Notes: a model not told the origin generated them from the letters alone. Numbered from the stretch's first letter, positions 12,100-27,060 are shown. The stretch: 64,000 nt of DNA from Diphasiastrum complanatum (GCA_029204225.1 CM055113.1:3611194-3675193), one strand, 5' to 3'. Made by a program: numbers and translations.

Positions 12100-12669
12100 A
12101 AACTATCAACTATTGCAATCTTCATATCAAGCACCATTGATAAGAAATACCTCCAATTGAAGTCTTCAAATAAGAAGTCACATGAAATCACACCATCTTT
12201 GTTTATACATGATGAAATGAGATCATCCAAATGAACAAGATAAGAGAATTGTTGAGAAGTAGACCTCCTTGGCAATAACTCTCCACGTGCTTTTGCCAAA
12301 GCACCATATTCATGAGCCTTACCATCTTGGAAGATAAGTTGAGGTAGATCACTTGGCTTCTCCTCCTTGAGATGATCCCAGATCATATTGGCCACACTTC
12401 CACAAGGATTAGCATCAATTTTGAAAATCCTTACCACATCTAGTTTCTCTTGCTACCACATCACCATCCCTCTCAACCAAGCAAGCATCCTTTCCAGAAT
12501 CAAATTGGAAACCATCATCTAGCATCTTGCCAACACTAATGAGATTCATAGTGAGATTAGGCACAAAAAGTACATCTTTACGAATTATAGTGGATTCAAT
12601 ACCAATTGGTACACTACCAATTCCTTCTATCTTGCATTCACCATCAATAGGAAAGAATATGAATTTCAT
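12100..12669 (-). pseudogene. Copia protease/pre-integrase fragment
   Basis: The frame 12669-12415 has the conserved segment that follows copia protease (KDVLFVPNLTMNLISVGKM, then LDDGFQF). A frame change near 12440 leads into 12437-12100, whose beginning (IFKIDANPCGSVANM) aligns with the GAG-pre-integrase region of the copia fragment at 56142-57376 (LYKLDAFVDTNVVMLAE). The aspartic protease active site and the integrase are absent. It belongs to an older copia layer into which the element at 7282-11638 may have inserted. Confidence 0.65.
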
Positions 12670-12699
12670 TAGGAAAAATATGGACTCAAAATTGGCCCT

Positions 12700-15317
<2,618 letters not shown>

Positions 15318-16043
15318 TGTCTGGGTATCCAAAGATATTTGGATAAATTGGCATCCAGTAATCAATCAGATTAGACAACAACTAGCAAATAGATTTATCA
15401 AACAGAATCGAATTGGCTAATGATTCCTCTTAATCGAACACAAAGAATTAGTTCTTACCACAAGAAGCAGACATAACAAAACATCAAACAAATTCATTAT
15501 TTGAACACATAGCCCATTCACAATTGAAAGAAGTTCTGCTTATGGTTATCCTTAACAGCTTCGACTAAATGTCTGAAAATCCAAGCTAGAGTAACTGAAA
15601 TTCAGTAAGAAATGAAAAGTATGTGTGACGCAGACAGACAAGTATTGCAAAAAGTTACAGATGATTCAGAGTGTATTCACTCAATTCATAAGAAGTAATG
15701 TTGTAAGAGATGACAGAGGGAAAGAATGCTCAAGCTTATAGAAATTGGCTCTCTCCTCTCTATTGATACTCAAATCTATGCACCTGTACAATGGCACAAA
15801 GTGTGTACCTTATAGGAACGATCACTGGTCTGAATGTCGTTTACCAACCATTAAGATGTTGGTCGATATCCACTAATGTGTCTATATAGAACGTCACGAG
15901 TTCTAACTTAAAAATGAATTAACAAGATGCAAATAGGCCTTTACATGAATCTAGGCACTATAGCACATTCACATGTATATAAATTAAAAAATTTTACAAT
16001 ATAAAATAATAACTTTGGATAGTGTGGGTTCATGAGGCTCCAC

Positions 16044-16060
16044 ATATTCCCTCCCTTAGC
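16044..16060 (-). promoter_or_regulatory. Possible polypurine tract and 3' LTR start of a minus-strand gypsy remnant
   Basis: Read on the minus strand, the run GCTAAGGGAGGGAATA is followed by TGTGGAGCC at 16044. This resembles a polypurine tract abutting an LTR that would extend leftwards to roughly 15318, where the minus strand reads ...CCCAGACA. It lies just downstream of the aORF fragment at 16091-16970, as expected for this element type. No matching 5' LTR was found, so the LTR end is a guess. Confidence 0.4.
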
Positions 16061-16090
16061 TGTAGTGGCTCGCAAACAAATTCCTCATGT

Positions 16091-16970
16091 TCACCTTTGT
16101 CGCTTCCAGCTAGCTAGCTTTTTATGGAAAATGGCTTTTGCTCGGGCTTCATTTTCTTCATTAACTTGTTCTAGGGTCATGCCTTTTGTAGCAAGGAAAT
16201 AGTTATTCTTCTGATTGTAATCTTTCTGAAAAGATAGATTTGGATAGCCTCTCATTCCACGATTGCCCAATGGTGCCAGAAGGTTGTCGATCAATGTGTT
16301 ATTTACAAGATGAGTGTACCAACTATCCTCAGACAAGAATTCAAACATCTCAGCAGAAGGGATATTTAGTGAGAGGGTTGCATATGTATATTCTGGAAAT
16401 TCCTCTTTAATGTACAATTGTTGAATGGATAGAAGTGCATAGGAAATGAGAGAACCAATATCTACATAATTGTAAGTATGGTATGGTCTGATTATTGGAT
16501 TAGTGGAGCGAAGTATATTATTTGCTTTAACTTCCTCCAAATAATGAGAATAGTTAGCTTCCCAATATGTGTAAATTTTCTACAGATCAGGGAATAACAT
16601 TTGACTAGAGAATCTGGAAGGGATTGGATTAGGGCTAGGAACAACTTTGTTAACATCAAAAATATTAATTGAGTCTAGCTTATTTTGGTACTCATCTAGA
16701 GCAGAAAAAATATTGTTTTCAAATGTTTTTAGATACTCTAGGATATATATATATATACAAAGATCCTATAACAATGTGGATATAATTAGTTTGCACATTG
16801 AACTTATTTTGAACAATGGCAAGAGCAAGGATACCTTTTTGGTGCACTGTTAGCTTGGCCCAAAAAGTGTTTAGATTAGAGAAAGTCCAAGGACTTTCCC
16901 ATTGTTCTTTAGTATAGCCAAAATGTTTTCGTAAAAGAAGGTAATCCATTCTGTTAGAAATCAATGACAA
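16091..16970 (-). pseudogene. Gypsy additional-ORF (aORF) C-terminal fragment
   Basis: Two minus-strand frames (16970-16719 and 16540-16091) together match the C-terminal half of the aORF in the 10.8-kb gypsy element. MDYLLLRKHFGYTKEQW and LTVHQKGILALAIVQNKF align with VDYLMLPGTVGIAFDDW and LNIEQKGCLCWAILQGKF. The tail segments with LYIKEEF and LYIKCNY also correspond. The two frames are separated by a frame change and a TA-repeat insertion near 16745-16755. No function is known. The match shows a conserved element-encoded protein of a second, diverged gypsy family. Confidence 0.65.
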
Positions 16971-17002
16971 ACTTCATTCTTATTGTTTACAAGGTACATT
17001 AA

Positions 17003-17211
17003 TGTTGACAGATGTGACCAGCTGTCATTAGCCGTAGGCTAGTCTATTAGTCCTCGTAGGTTTTCTCTCTCTATCAGGGGGTCAAGGTTTATTTGTACAT
17101 TTTACATTCTGTATAAGTTAGTGTGATAGAGTGATAGTGCGTGTTCTTCTTCCGCCTTCTTGTGGTGATTGCTTATGGTGAAGCTTAATGTTGCATATAT
17201 AATTATTGACA
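17003..17211 (+). repeat. Short solo-LTR-like sequence with tRNA-Met primer site
   Basis: The stretch starts TGTTGACAG and ends ATTATTGACA (TG...CA), and is followed directly by TGGTATTAGAC at 17212, a good match to the plant copia primer site TGGTATCAGAG. At about 209 bp the LTR would be short. No partner LTR or copia protein was found downstream, because gypsy sequence begins by about 17440. Confidence 0.5.
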
Positions 17212-17439
17212 TGGTATTAGACGATAAACCTGCATGCCTGATCAGTGGATACAGCTTGTCACAGGCTCCGCAATGAAGTGAGAAAGTCCTTCACGGGAGG
17301 TGAAAGCTTGGAAAGACAAAAACAACTAGAAAAAATCCTCCTTTGGTGCATTTTGCAGGTTTGGAGCTCAGAATCAGTAGTGGGGAACGAAGACACAGTC
17401 CTGGAGGCATTAGAAAGGCCAGGGTAGCATCAGGCAGAT

Positions 17440-18815
17440 TGAAAATCTGTTGACACGTTTCACGAATTGAATCTGCACTTGTTAATACTGAAGTGGATGA
17501 TGAACTGCCAAATGCTGCGTTGTTCTATCTTGAAGCAGTACCTGAGTGGGCGGCAGATATTGTTGAGTACTTGATGCTAGGACAACCGAATGACTTTTTG
17601 ACAAAAGTACAGAAAAGACAATTGATTCATAAGGCTCAACCTTATCAATTAATTGCAGGACAATCGTATCATCGTGGATCAGATAATATTTTACGAAGAT
17701 GTGTTTTACCGCATGGAGTAACAGATCTAATCATGTTTTCACATGATGGCATGGGTGGAGGACACGTCTCTACAGATATTACTGTTCACAAACTTTTGCA
17801 ATCCGGTTGTTGGTGCCCTACACTTCATAAGGACACAGAAAATTTTATTCAGACATGTGATGTCTGCCAGCGAGCACGACAGCCTGCTTGACAAAATTAT
17901 GAACCCTTACATCCGGTTTTATCGCAAGCACTTTTTGAAAAATGGGGACTGAATTATGTTGGTCCTATTCATCCCGCTGCTCAAGGATCTCAGACCCGAT
18001 ACATTGTTGTCGCAACTGATTATATGACCAAGTGGGTTGAAGCCAAAGCTATCAAAGTGATTGATGCGAAATCTACGACCAAGTTTCTATATGAAAATAT
18101 TATAATCAGATTCGGATGTCCGATCGAAATTGTTAGTGATCGGGGTACACACTTTGTTAATCAAACAATAAAGTGTTTACTGGAAGATTTTTTTGTTATA
18201 CAGAGATTTAGTACTCCCTATTATCCCAGAGGGAATGGCCAAGCTGAATCTTCCAATAAGATTCTCTGCACCATTATGACAAAGACAGTTGAAGCGAGTC
18301 GGTCTGATTGGGAGCATAAACTGTATGCAGCATTACGGGCCTTCAGAACCGCTTACAAAAATAGTACAAATCAAATACCTTTTCAACTAGTTTATGGTCA
18401 AGATGTTGTTATGCCAAGTGAATTTTTAATCCCATCTTTACGCATAGTAGCAACGGAACAATTAAATGATGATCAGTCTTTACAACTTCGTCATGACGCG
18501 TTGCACAAATTATGTGAAACCCGATTGATGGCAGTTCATGCCTCAGCAGCAGAGAAAGCCCGCCGAAAGGCATGGCACGATCGGCGATTGCACAACAAAG
18601 GTCTGGAAGCAGGAGATCTTGCATTGATGTACAAAACCAAGCTGATCAAGGGTAAGCTGAAGTTTACTGGGGAAGGCCCGTATAAAGTGAAGGAAATCCT
18701 GAACTATGATGCAGTAATTCTTGATCACTTGGATGGAAAACGATTTGATACTTCGGTAAATGACAGCCGATTACGCAAGTTTTGGCAGCCTGCTCCGCCA
18801 GTTCAGCAAGCCTAA
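17440..18815 (+). pseudogene. Ty3/gypsy integrase region, family 2
   Basis: The frame enters in the linker between RNase H and integrase (VDDELPNAALFYLEAVPEW). It then shows the integrase zinc-binding region (CDVCQRARQPA), a TGA stop at 17889-17891, and the catalytic core with GLNYVGPIHP, VSDRGTHF and YYPRGNGQAES, which carry the D, D and E residues. The core asparagine in GLNYVG replaces the usual first catalytic aspartate (GLDYVG or GIDFVG). The C-terminal domain continues to VNDSRLRKFWQP and a TAA at 18813-18815. The polymerase upstream is missing, so the element is 5' truncated. An A-rich spacer and an aORF follow, as in the 10.8-kb element. Confidence 0.88.
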
Positions 18816-18899
18816 TCTCAATATATTTTTTCATTTTATTTGTTTTCAATTTTTTGTTTTCAGTATTTAATTTGCTGACTATTTTTTTGGAAAAGGACA

Positions 18900-18945
18900 G
18901 TTAAAAAAAAAGAAAAAAAAAAAATAAAAAAAAAAAATAAGGAAA
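18900..18945. repeat. A-rich tract between gypsy pol and aORF
   Basis: About 45 bp of almost pure adenine, interrupted by single T or G residues. It lies about 85 bp after the pol stop codon, in the spacer before the aORF. Confidence 0.8.
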
Positions 18946-19586
18946 GACTGATGAGCAAAAGTCAGGAAGTCATCAACATAAGAAAAAGGAAGCACAATAT
19001 TTTTATGGAAAATGACTTAGAAAATCTCTGTTTTGGGCAGATTTGGCCAATACAATATCAGAAACCTTCGCTGAGCTCTCAGACTGTACATCCACCCTTG
19101 ATTTATCTAAATTGAGGTGGGCGAAGGTTTCTGACAAGAGAAAATTTAATTTTTGAGTCAGGCAACTATTCAGTGATATGCCATTTTGGGAACCTTCGTC
19201 GAGCATCATAACGTCATTATGAACCTTCGTCGACCTGCTAGATGATCTTAAAATGACAAAATTAGGTTGTCCATAGGTTCAGATTGTGAAAAAATGCATT
19301 TATGATAGAACCTAGGTGAAGGACCCTCCCGGGCGAAGGTTGGTTCATCCTTCGCCAGCCTTGGAAAACGTTCGCCTGATAGGTTCAGATCCTTAGAAAC
19401 CTTCGCCGAGATTTTTATAGTCTAGTTTTACAGTATTGTACATGCCTGCAAATTTTTGTTCAAAACTGATCAGCCCAACTACTATTCAGTGTAATGGACC
19501 CACCAAATTCACCTTTGATTCATTTCTCACTTGTGCTAGCGAAGCTCTTGCAAATCTTGTGACCAAAGCCTTCCAAATTTCCTACA

Positions 19587-22245
19587 TTGCCTTTTAATAC
19601 ACTCTCACGCAGTTATAATTCCTTTATGATCATCATGTCTTCTACCGATACTTCCCAGTCTCTGCGCTATACTATCCATCGTGATGTCCCATCTGTAACG
19701 AACATCATGATTCTTCCTAGCACATGCATGGTCACTCAGTGGATGACCCTTGCGGAGCCTCTACTTACTGCAATGGGTATTCATGAGAGAGCCTTTTCGG
19801 GACGCATCAATATGGATTTCATCACTCTTGCCTTCAGTACGTGGAAGGAAGAAAAATCCAAATTTTACATCACCTTCCAAGGAGCCACAGACAAGGTGCG
19901 CGTCACTGAGGCCGCACTTGCAGCTATAAGAATCTCATCTGGTACGCAAGCCTCACCCAATCACAAGCACGCCAAATAGGCCATCAAGCCATACATTGAC
20001 CTCACCAACGATCTGGATTGGACTAATGATGGCTACCTTCTGGAAACCATCACTAAGACTTCCATCCACACCGCTGTCCAATTGTTGAATCATTTCCTGA
20101 TGGTTGGCAACCTTAGGAAAGACCGCATCACATCTCAAATCCTTCACAAGATAGTGGAGTCCCACATAAAGTTGGCCAAAGCCCCTCTTGAACCATAGAA
20201 CTGGTTCAAGACTGTTTCTGGTGAGCTCAAGCGGGCTATTAAGGCCAATATAAAGCAACAGTTTGCCGCTGGCTCTCTATTGTCCCTCTTAGCCGCTTCT
20301 CACTTAGAAAATAGAATCCATGGCTTCCACCTGGATTCTGTGCTTTCGGTTTACGAAGAAGCACTGGCCGAGTCATCTCACTAGGCCTCAAGTTCTCATA
20401 GTCATCGTCATCCACGCAGCGAGATCGTAATTCCTGACTCGCCTTCCGCGTCACGACGACGTACTAGGCATACCTCGTCAGCTGCGCTTCCACCCCCTGC
20501 TGCTGTTCGCACTGAAGTTCCCATTCCCCTCGCCTTTGATGCTTCCCTCACCTCTGCTCCCATACAAGGATAGTCTGTGACCATTGGGCCTACCATTCCC
20601 ATCACAGCTGCCCAGGCTGTCTCACCCTCGCATACCGAAGCAACCTCACCCAACACACAGTTCTTCATGGATATGTTCGATGATTCCGACCCCCTTGGGG
20701 CCACCGAAATCTTTGAAATGCCCCAGAGCCCAGCACCCTTTGAACTCCAATCCCATGGAAGAGGATTTGGGCATATCCATAAAGCTACTATTGGTGTCGA
20801 AGATGCCAGTCAGCAACCACCCACACAGGGTAGCCCAGCCACACTTCGGGTCGACACAGTTGTAAAGTCACCGACGCAATTCGACGCCACAGTGCCTGAA
20901 GGGTTTGAAGACGAGGACATTTTTTAAGAAGAAGAGACCTTGGCACCTATTCCATGCCTACCAAGGACAGTACCATCAGGGTCTCCTGCTACTGCCATCT
21001 CCACGACTATCGGTTCTGGTGATGCTCTCAGGTTAGTTTCAAGCCTTCGGCAATGCTTCAAGGTGAATTGGATGCGACCACCCTTGAGCGTGATGCATAT
21101 CTGCAAACACAAATATCCAATCTGGTCACACCGATGGAGATTGCATATTTGTTCAAGAAAGTGGAAACATACAAAGTGGCCCTTCAGGGATTCCAAGGCC
21201 GCTTTGATAGGTTCAAAGGAGCAGCTTCAACCGAGTTGGCAAAGGCAAAAGAGACCATCAACGCCTATGAAAAAGCCGCGCTCAAGTATTGAAAGTCGGA
21301 CCACAAATCCACGTCCCGGTCATGCCGCAATTCTCCCCTTCGCGCCAAGAAGCTGTACAGATGGATACAGGGGTTTATTCGAGCATGGACCAGGGGGGAG
21401 CTCCCGATCTAGCAGATCAACCGCCAACTATACCGGCAGTACAAGCGGGTCGATCCTCATCAAGGACAAGCCATTTGCTCAGAAGGCCCATCAGCGTCGA
21501 GGACCAGATCCAGACCTTCTTAAAGCAGCATCCACATGAGTCCTCGCATGGTGAATGGGTTCTCAAATTTAAGACCTCCGAGATCGAGGCCGACAATGAA
21601 TTGGACAAAATACCTGCACTGGGAGAGCAGCGGGCATGGAGAATCACGGTTTTTGAGAAAACTCTGGAATCAATTAGGAGTTACGTCGCCAGCCCTCACC
21701 AGTTGAGGGTAGATCCTTATTACGTTTCAATGTCGTGAAGACAAAAATGGAAAGATTTGGGATTGGCTATGGATAAAATCACCATCCATACGCCCAATTG
21801 GCCAATCATCCACCAGTCTTACAGCTGGAATATTTCAGTGGATTTCCACCAGGCCTTACAAGCATATTAGAGAGAGTATGTCCACTCTCCGGATCCAACG
21901 GTGCGACAATCGGTAATGTTTGCAAAAGATCTAACTCTGTTGGCGTCAGTGGCAACCAAATGGGACGATTGCCTTCCTACCCTGGCATTTGATCCAAATA
22001 AGCCGATGGCCTCAGAGCAGATAAAAGATCAGCTGTCAATTGCTCGACTGTATTTCCGTGCAGCTATGATGGGAGGCTCTTGGGAATCCCGCTTCACCTC
22101 ATGGACAACTTCCAAGTGAATTGCCAGAGCCCACCGTTGTTTCTTGCCGCATAATTTGGATTTCAATACTACACGCCTTGACTTTAAGGAGAAGGTGCAA
22201 TATCATTTAATTAAGATTCGGCGCGAAGCCAATAAAAGTCCCCAA
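19587..22245 (+). pseudogene. Gypsy additional ORF (aORF), family 2
   Basis: A series of plus-strand frames, broken by several stops and frame changes, forms one decayed protein-coding region between integrase and the 3' LTR. The N-terminal part (from about 19630; RYTIHRDVPSV, MGIHERAFSGRINMDF) resembles the DNA-binding or plant-mobile-domain-like segment of aORFs in Athila/Tat-type elements. A proline/serine-rich middle follows at 20400-20930, a helical part (KVETYKVALQGFQGRF) at 21130-21290, and a C-terminal domain at 21540-22245. Its position matches the aORF at 31637-34277, although sequence similarity is weak. The function is unknown. Confidence 0.55.
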
Positions 22246-22286
22246 TAACTGCATATTGCAGGTGTCGTGGGACAGCCACCAGTTTT

Positions 22287-22298
22287 GGTGGGGGATAT
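22287..22298 (+). promoter_or_regulatory. Polypurine tract, gypsy family 2
   Basis: GGTGGGGGATAT directly precedes the TGTTGGAGGG start of the 3' LTR. It resembles the GAGGAGGGGGATA tract of the 10.8-kb element. Confidence 0.65.
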
Positions 22299-23059
22299 TG
22301 TTGGAGGGTTTGCGGATCCCAAGGCAACCCTAACATTAGTTAATAAGTGAGAGGGATTTGGCACCCTGCGTGTGTAAATCCAACCCGATGATCACATAGT
22401 TATTTGATTGATTAGTTAAAAGTTAATAAAAGGACTTTAGGCCTTTTTGTGGGACTTTTAATGTCGCAGGGCCTAAATGTCAAGTCAGTGAATACAAGTT
22501 GGGTTTCCCTCCAATCTTGATGGTTCCCACACTTTTTTAAATTTGAATAAAAAGAGAGGCAAGACTGGACCAATAGGATTCAAAGGCCACGGTCCTCCTC
22601 TCTACTATAAAAAGGGACCAACTCGAGTTGTTCCTCGTGTTCATTTCCTCATTTCAATAAAGCAGAATGGTTCTCTTTAGAAATTTATTGATGAATGTCC
22701 TTGCTCTTCCTTTCTTCTCCTCCATTTCTCATGCTTTCTTTGGATTTTGCTAATTGTTGGATTTGATCATTATTGGGATTGCTATTTCTTATGCTTTTTG
22801 TGAGAGAGAAAAGGAGAGAGAGAAGAGTAAGTTTCTATCATTGTTGTGGATGTAGGGTTAATGGAAGTAGGGTTAATGGATGTAGTGTTAATGCTTAGTG
22901 TTAATGGATGTTAGTGTTAGATCCTCCATTCATGTTGAAATCTGAACTATACTATCGCTCTCAAGGGAACGAACCTCCGCATGACAACTAACTCCGTCTC
23001 TTTGATGCTAGATTGACTAGACCTTGGATTCAGGTTAGGCAAGGAAAGAAACCCACTAC
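22299..23059 (+). repeat. Probable 3' LTR of gypsy family 2
   Basis: Starts TGTTGGAGGG after the polypurine tract. It contains a TATA box (CTACTATAAAAAG near 22605) and an AATAAAG polyadenylation-type signal about 50 bp downstream (near 22657), the expected order for an LTR promoter and R region. The right end is uncertain; CCCACTACA at 23059 is a candidate CA terminus. No 5' LTR was found. Confidence 0.55.
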
Positions 23060-23325
23060 AAGTATTAAGTGTTAAGTGTTTGAATAGATAGTGTCAAGTG
23101 TTTCAATAGATAGTGTTTGATGGTAAATGAATCTTAGATTGTAATTTGAGAGAGAGATAAAGAGTTAGAGAGAGTGATTGAGTGTGTGTGTGTGTATGTG
23201 TGAGTGTGTGTTTTTCTAAATTTTGCATTGATTTAAAATGATTTAAAAAATATTGTTTTTCTTGTAATAGATTGTTAGAATTATTTAGGATAGTATTTGG
23301 TAGTAATGGATTGTTAGATTTTCAA

Positions 23326-23377
<52 letters not shown>

Positions 23378-23475
23378 GAGGTGTATGTGTTTTGAATTTT
23401 GCATTGATTAATAATTTAGGGTAATAGATACATATATATAGTGTTTGGTAGTAATAGATTGTTAGTTTTATTATT

Positions 23476-23551
<76 letters not shown>

Positions 23552-23764
23552 TGTTGAGAGAGAGAGAGAGAGAGAAATGTTAAGTGTTTGATTAAATAGT
23601 GTTAATTGTTTGTATAGATAGTGTTTGATGATAAATGAATTTTAGATTGTGATTTGAGAGAGAGATAAAGATTTAGAGAGAGTGAGTGAGTGTGAGTGTG
23701 TGTATGTGTGTGTTAGAATTATTTATAATAGTGTTTGGTAGTAATGGATTGTTAGCTTTTTAAT

Positions 23765-23820
<56 letters not shown>

Positions 23821-23840
23821 GAGGAGGTGTATGTGTTTTG
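23060..23840. repeat. Compound GT/GA minisatellite region
   Basis: A unit containing TAGTGTTTGGTAGTAATGG, ATTGTTAG, then (GT)n(GA)n recurs three times (about 23274-23395, 23430-23572 and 23712-23840). A second motif with AATAGATAGTGTTTGATG and GATTTGAGAGAGAGATAAAG recurs at about 23085 and 23610. Pure GA runs reach about 60 bp at 23487-23547. The arrangement suggests local duplication of a unit that already carried a compound microsatellite. Confidence 0.85.
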
Positions 23841-23848
23841 TAGGCAAC

Positions 23849-24130
23849 CACTACAACACACGCTGCGACGTGATTTGTGACATGAATTGCAAGCTTAATT
23901 TTTTTTATTCATCGTGGCCATCGCAAAACACGTCGCAACAGGGTCATCGGAATCCGACATCTATAAAACACATCGGAATCCAAAAATACCTGGTTTCCGG
24001 CATCTCGGACACTGCATTTGAGATTTGAATGCCGAAAGTGATGTGGACGTTGAAATCCAACATTCCACGTGGACGTCGGATTTCGATATACATTCCACGT
24101 CCACAGTCCCGTAATGTGAACAATATCACA
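23849..24130. mobile_element. Possible CACTA-type transposon terminus
   Basis: CACTACAACA at 23849 resembles the CACTACAAGAA ends of En/Spm elements. It is followed by repeated TGCGACGTG, TTGCGATGG, ACGTCGCAACA and (A/T)TTCCACGT words like the subterminal repeats of such elements or their small derivatives. No transposase and no opposite terminal repeat were identified, so the call is weak. Confidence 0.35.
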
Positions 24131-24917
24131 TTTGCCTAAGTTAACATTTGCAATGTTGGCCTAAGTTGCCATTTGCAAATGTTTGGCAATTCTATAACAT
24201 TGGCCTAAGATGGCATTTGCATAATCTTTCACACGTTGTTTAGGAAGAATATAAATCCAGATCCGAATTCACAAGTATCTACATCTCTTGCCCAGCTTGC
24301 ATGTTGATGTCCACTATGAATGTGGAGCTTGTTGTTGTAGGAGTAAATCAACAATTGCAATGCTAAAAAGTAAACAACAAAAAATTTCCTGCAGCAGTAG
24401 GTTTCAATATTTGACTTCTATTTCATGATATTTAACAACGATTTGAAAGTTAGGAGTTCTAGATCTAGTTCATACAAGGCCTTGGTATTATTTTTATTGG
24501 AATCAAAATCAGAAACTTCAACTGCTCATAATTTCACATAACTTTAGAAGGAGAATGATTTCAACTTTAGAAGAGAAAAAATTAAGGCATTCACCTCAAG
24601 TGAAGGCTGGCATGTTTAGTCTAAATGAGGAGATGCAGTATTTGATGTTCGAAGAATCCTAGTCCAAGAAATATAGTCCACAAATCTTTGCCCATATATA
24701 AATATATGTTGCAGCCATGAATGGAGACACTCATTTCTAAATAGAAAGGGCCTTAAAACAAAGAACACATTTGCAAAAAATTCGACAAGAGTTGGCAATG
24801 TGCTTGTTTCTCCAAAGTTGTGGAAACAGAAACTTAAATTGCTCAGGACCTTAAAACTCCACATGACTTTAGGATAAGATTCATTTACATTATTGGAATA
24901 GAGAGAGCATTCCTTTC
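24131..24917. other. No gene recognised; insertion site of the 10.8-kb gypsy element
   Basis: AT-rich DNA with a short local repeat (TTGGCCTAAGTTGCCATTTGCA and two variants, 24135-24225). It ends with the CTTTC target site at 24913-24917. The frame at 24616-24990 crosses the LTR border and shows no domain. Confidence 0.4.
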
Positions 24918-26129
24918 TGTGAAGATGTGTATTTATTAAACAACGAATATACATCCGAATGAAGCAATATATATTCACATAAGAAGACAAGAGCTGGATA
25001 CATATATAATGAAGGGACCTGCCTATATTTTTCGCGACATACTAAATATCACATATAAAGGACAAGTCCTCAGCAATGAAGCGACATCTACAACAATCCT
25101 TAAATAAAGACACTTACATGAAACGACTCGATTCGAATCGACAATTCTAACTATAGTAATCTAAACTCAGGGTTAGATACATCTTTGCGGTATAATCTAC
25201 ATACGTGTCAGGTATATATTGGTTAACCTTATTCAGTAAAGCGACACGCCTCTAATTTATAAAGACGTGATTGTTCGCTCTGAAGATGATAAAGAGAAGA
25301 CACGATTCAGTCTTACTCACCAGGAGATATAGTTTATGTATTCACTGAGAGATAAAAGTTTATGTACTTGTGAGAGATCTTCTGAAGTACTCTAACAATC
25401 TTTCTTATATAAACCTATCTCTGGTCAGACAGTTGCATAAGTACATTACAGTCTATGCTGTGTATCCGTAAAAGTGTTCTAACGAACTGTCTTAAAACCA
25501 ACTTATTTGTTCATTCGAATATTTGTTCGACACTCGGTTCGATACCCGAATAACGTTTATCATCAGAAGTCTATCTCAGTCATCGATAGAAAAGTATGTA
25601 TACAACTGAATTGATAGTCCCTGTCTGAAGAATTGAGATAAGATATCTGTATTCTGAATATCTCCGAACATATGTTTCTAACATATTCGAAGATTATACA
25701 AGAGATTTAACTCTGAGGAGAACACTAGTTGTTGAGGACTACTGTTTAACTTTTGTTAATCCAAGAATAAGATTTACTTATGATCACTGATGAACGAATA
25801 CATCGAAATCAATCCGAATTCTTGCCGACACCTTAATCAGATAGAGTGGAGTACATTCGTACTACTCTGATAACAATTCTCCTGTAGAACGCCAATTCTT
25901 CGATTCGGAAGAGAAGACTGATATTCCAATTTTAAACATTCATTTATCCATTAAGTAATACTGGTTACTTAACCCAAATGTTTGTTTGACAACCAGACTA
26001 ATTCTCCATTTTATATCATACGAATAAGTCAGAACAATATCAACATTATACCATAAAGAAGCTATCCTCTTGGGGATTCGACATTAAATACTACAAAACT
26101 ATACCAAATACAATTGGTATACCACGACA
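24918..26129 (+). repeat. 5' LTR of the 10.8-kb gypsy element
   Basis: A 1212-bp LTR from TGTGAAGATG to ACCACGACA. Candidate TATA signals include CTTATATAAACC near 25403. Relative to the 3' LTR it lacks about 7 bp in the CGAATACTTGTTCGATACC region and shows roughly a dozen substitutions. Confidence 0.95.
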
Positions 26130-26141
26130 TAAACCAAATTT

Positions 26142-26160
26142 TGGCGCCGTTGCCGGGGAT
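26142..26160 (+). promoter_or_regulatory. Primer-binding site complementary to tRNA-Asp
   Basis: TGGCGCCGTTGCCGGGGAT lies 12 bp inside the 5' LTR. It is complementary to the 3' end of plant tRNA-Asp(GTC), the primer known from Athila-type gypsy elements. The same site, with one mismatch, identifies the minus-strand relative at 43203-43221. Confidence 0.9.
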
Positions 26161-26352
26161 AGCCAAAAACAAACATGTTGATATAAAACTGACAAAATCA
26201 TCGTCATTAATAAGTATATGTCAGACAGAGCTTCCCGACTCGAAAGATATCGAAAGATTTGAGAATATTTTTTCAGAAATTTATCTGGAAGTTCTGATAG
26301 AGCTGAAACTTATTCGGATTTGTTAAAACCAGTTGCCAAACTAAAACCGAAT

Positions 26353-27060
26353 ATGGAAGGCCCTGCACCCCGACTTTTTTCAATTTCGAAGATCAGATAC
26401 GATTATTTCAAAGGAACAACCTCAAATGATGCGGACAGTTATGTTTCGCAGTTCGAATCAATTGCGAACGCGAATAATGAAGGTTCGGAGGCGGACAAAC
26501 TGAGGATTTTTCCTGGTCTTCTCAGAAAACAAGCACGCATATGGTACAGCCAAGTCGAACCAGGACGAGTGGCTACCTGGTTGCTGCTGAAAGATGCGTT
26601 TCTACACCAATTCAGAGAAATTGGTTATTCATCCAGAGTACTCGGCAGACTCAACAACATAGAGAAGAAGAGTCGAGAATCTCTGAGAAGGTATACTCGT
26701 AAGGTCAAGAATTTATTGGAAAACTAACTGGAGTATACCCCGTTGCGATGCAGATTGAATGGTTTCTGTCAGGTTTACCACCGAGTATAAATCGATACTG
26801 CAGACAAAGTGATACGACTACCTTAGCAGCAGTCATTGCAAGTGCTGAAAACTATGAGACTTCTAAGCTTGCTCAGAAGAGAAAATCAACTAGACGAAGT
26901 TGAAAGTCTAAGCATGTTTCCAGTGGCAGTGAAGAGGATTCGAAGTCTGAATCCAATTCCAGTTCCTCCAGTTCAGAATCCGAATTATACAACTCATCCG
27001 ACTCTGAGACTGATGAGAGAGAACGAAGTAGTAAACGAAAACCCAAACGAAAGGACGATA
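26353..27060 (+). pseudogene. Gypsy Gag, N-terminal and central part, frame-broken
   Basis: The first frame (ATG at 26353) has the retrotransposon Gag core: DYFKGTTSNDADSYVSQFES, then LRKQARIWYSQVEP and LKDAFLHQFREIGY. It ends at 26727 through a one-base frame change. The core continues in another frame with YPVAMQIEWFLSGLPPS, and a TGA follows near 26901. A serine/glutamate-rich and a basic linker then lead to the pol frame at 27072. Gag packages element RNA into cytoplasmic particles. The minus-strand relative at 42188-43079 carries the same protein. Confidence 0.85.

Noticed and set aside
16719-16853. Plus-strand frame with Tyr-Ile repeats at 16647-16853
   Set aside because: It is the shadow of the minus-strand aORF fragment and a TA repeat.
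24616-24990. 124-codon minus-strand frame
   Set aside because: It spans the border between host DNA and the 5' LTR at 24918 and has no domain.
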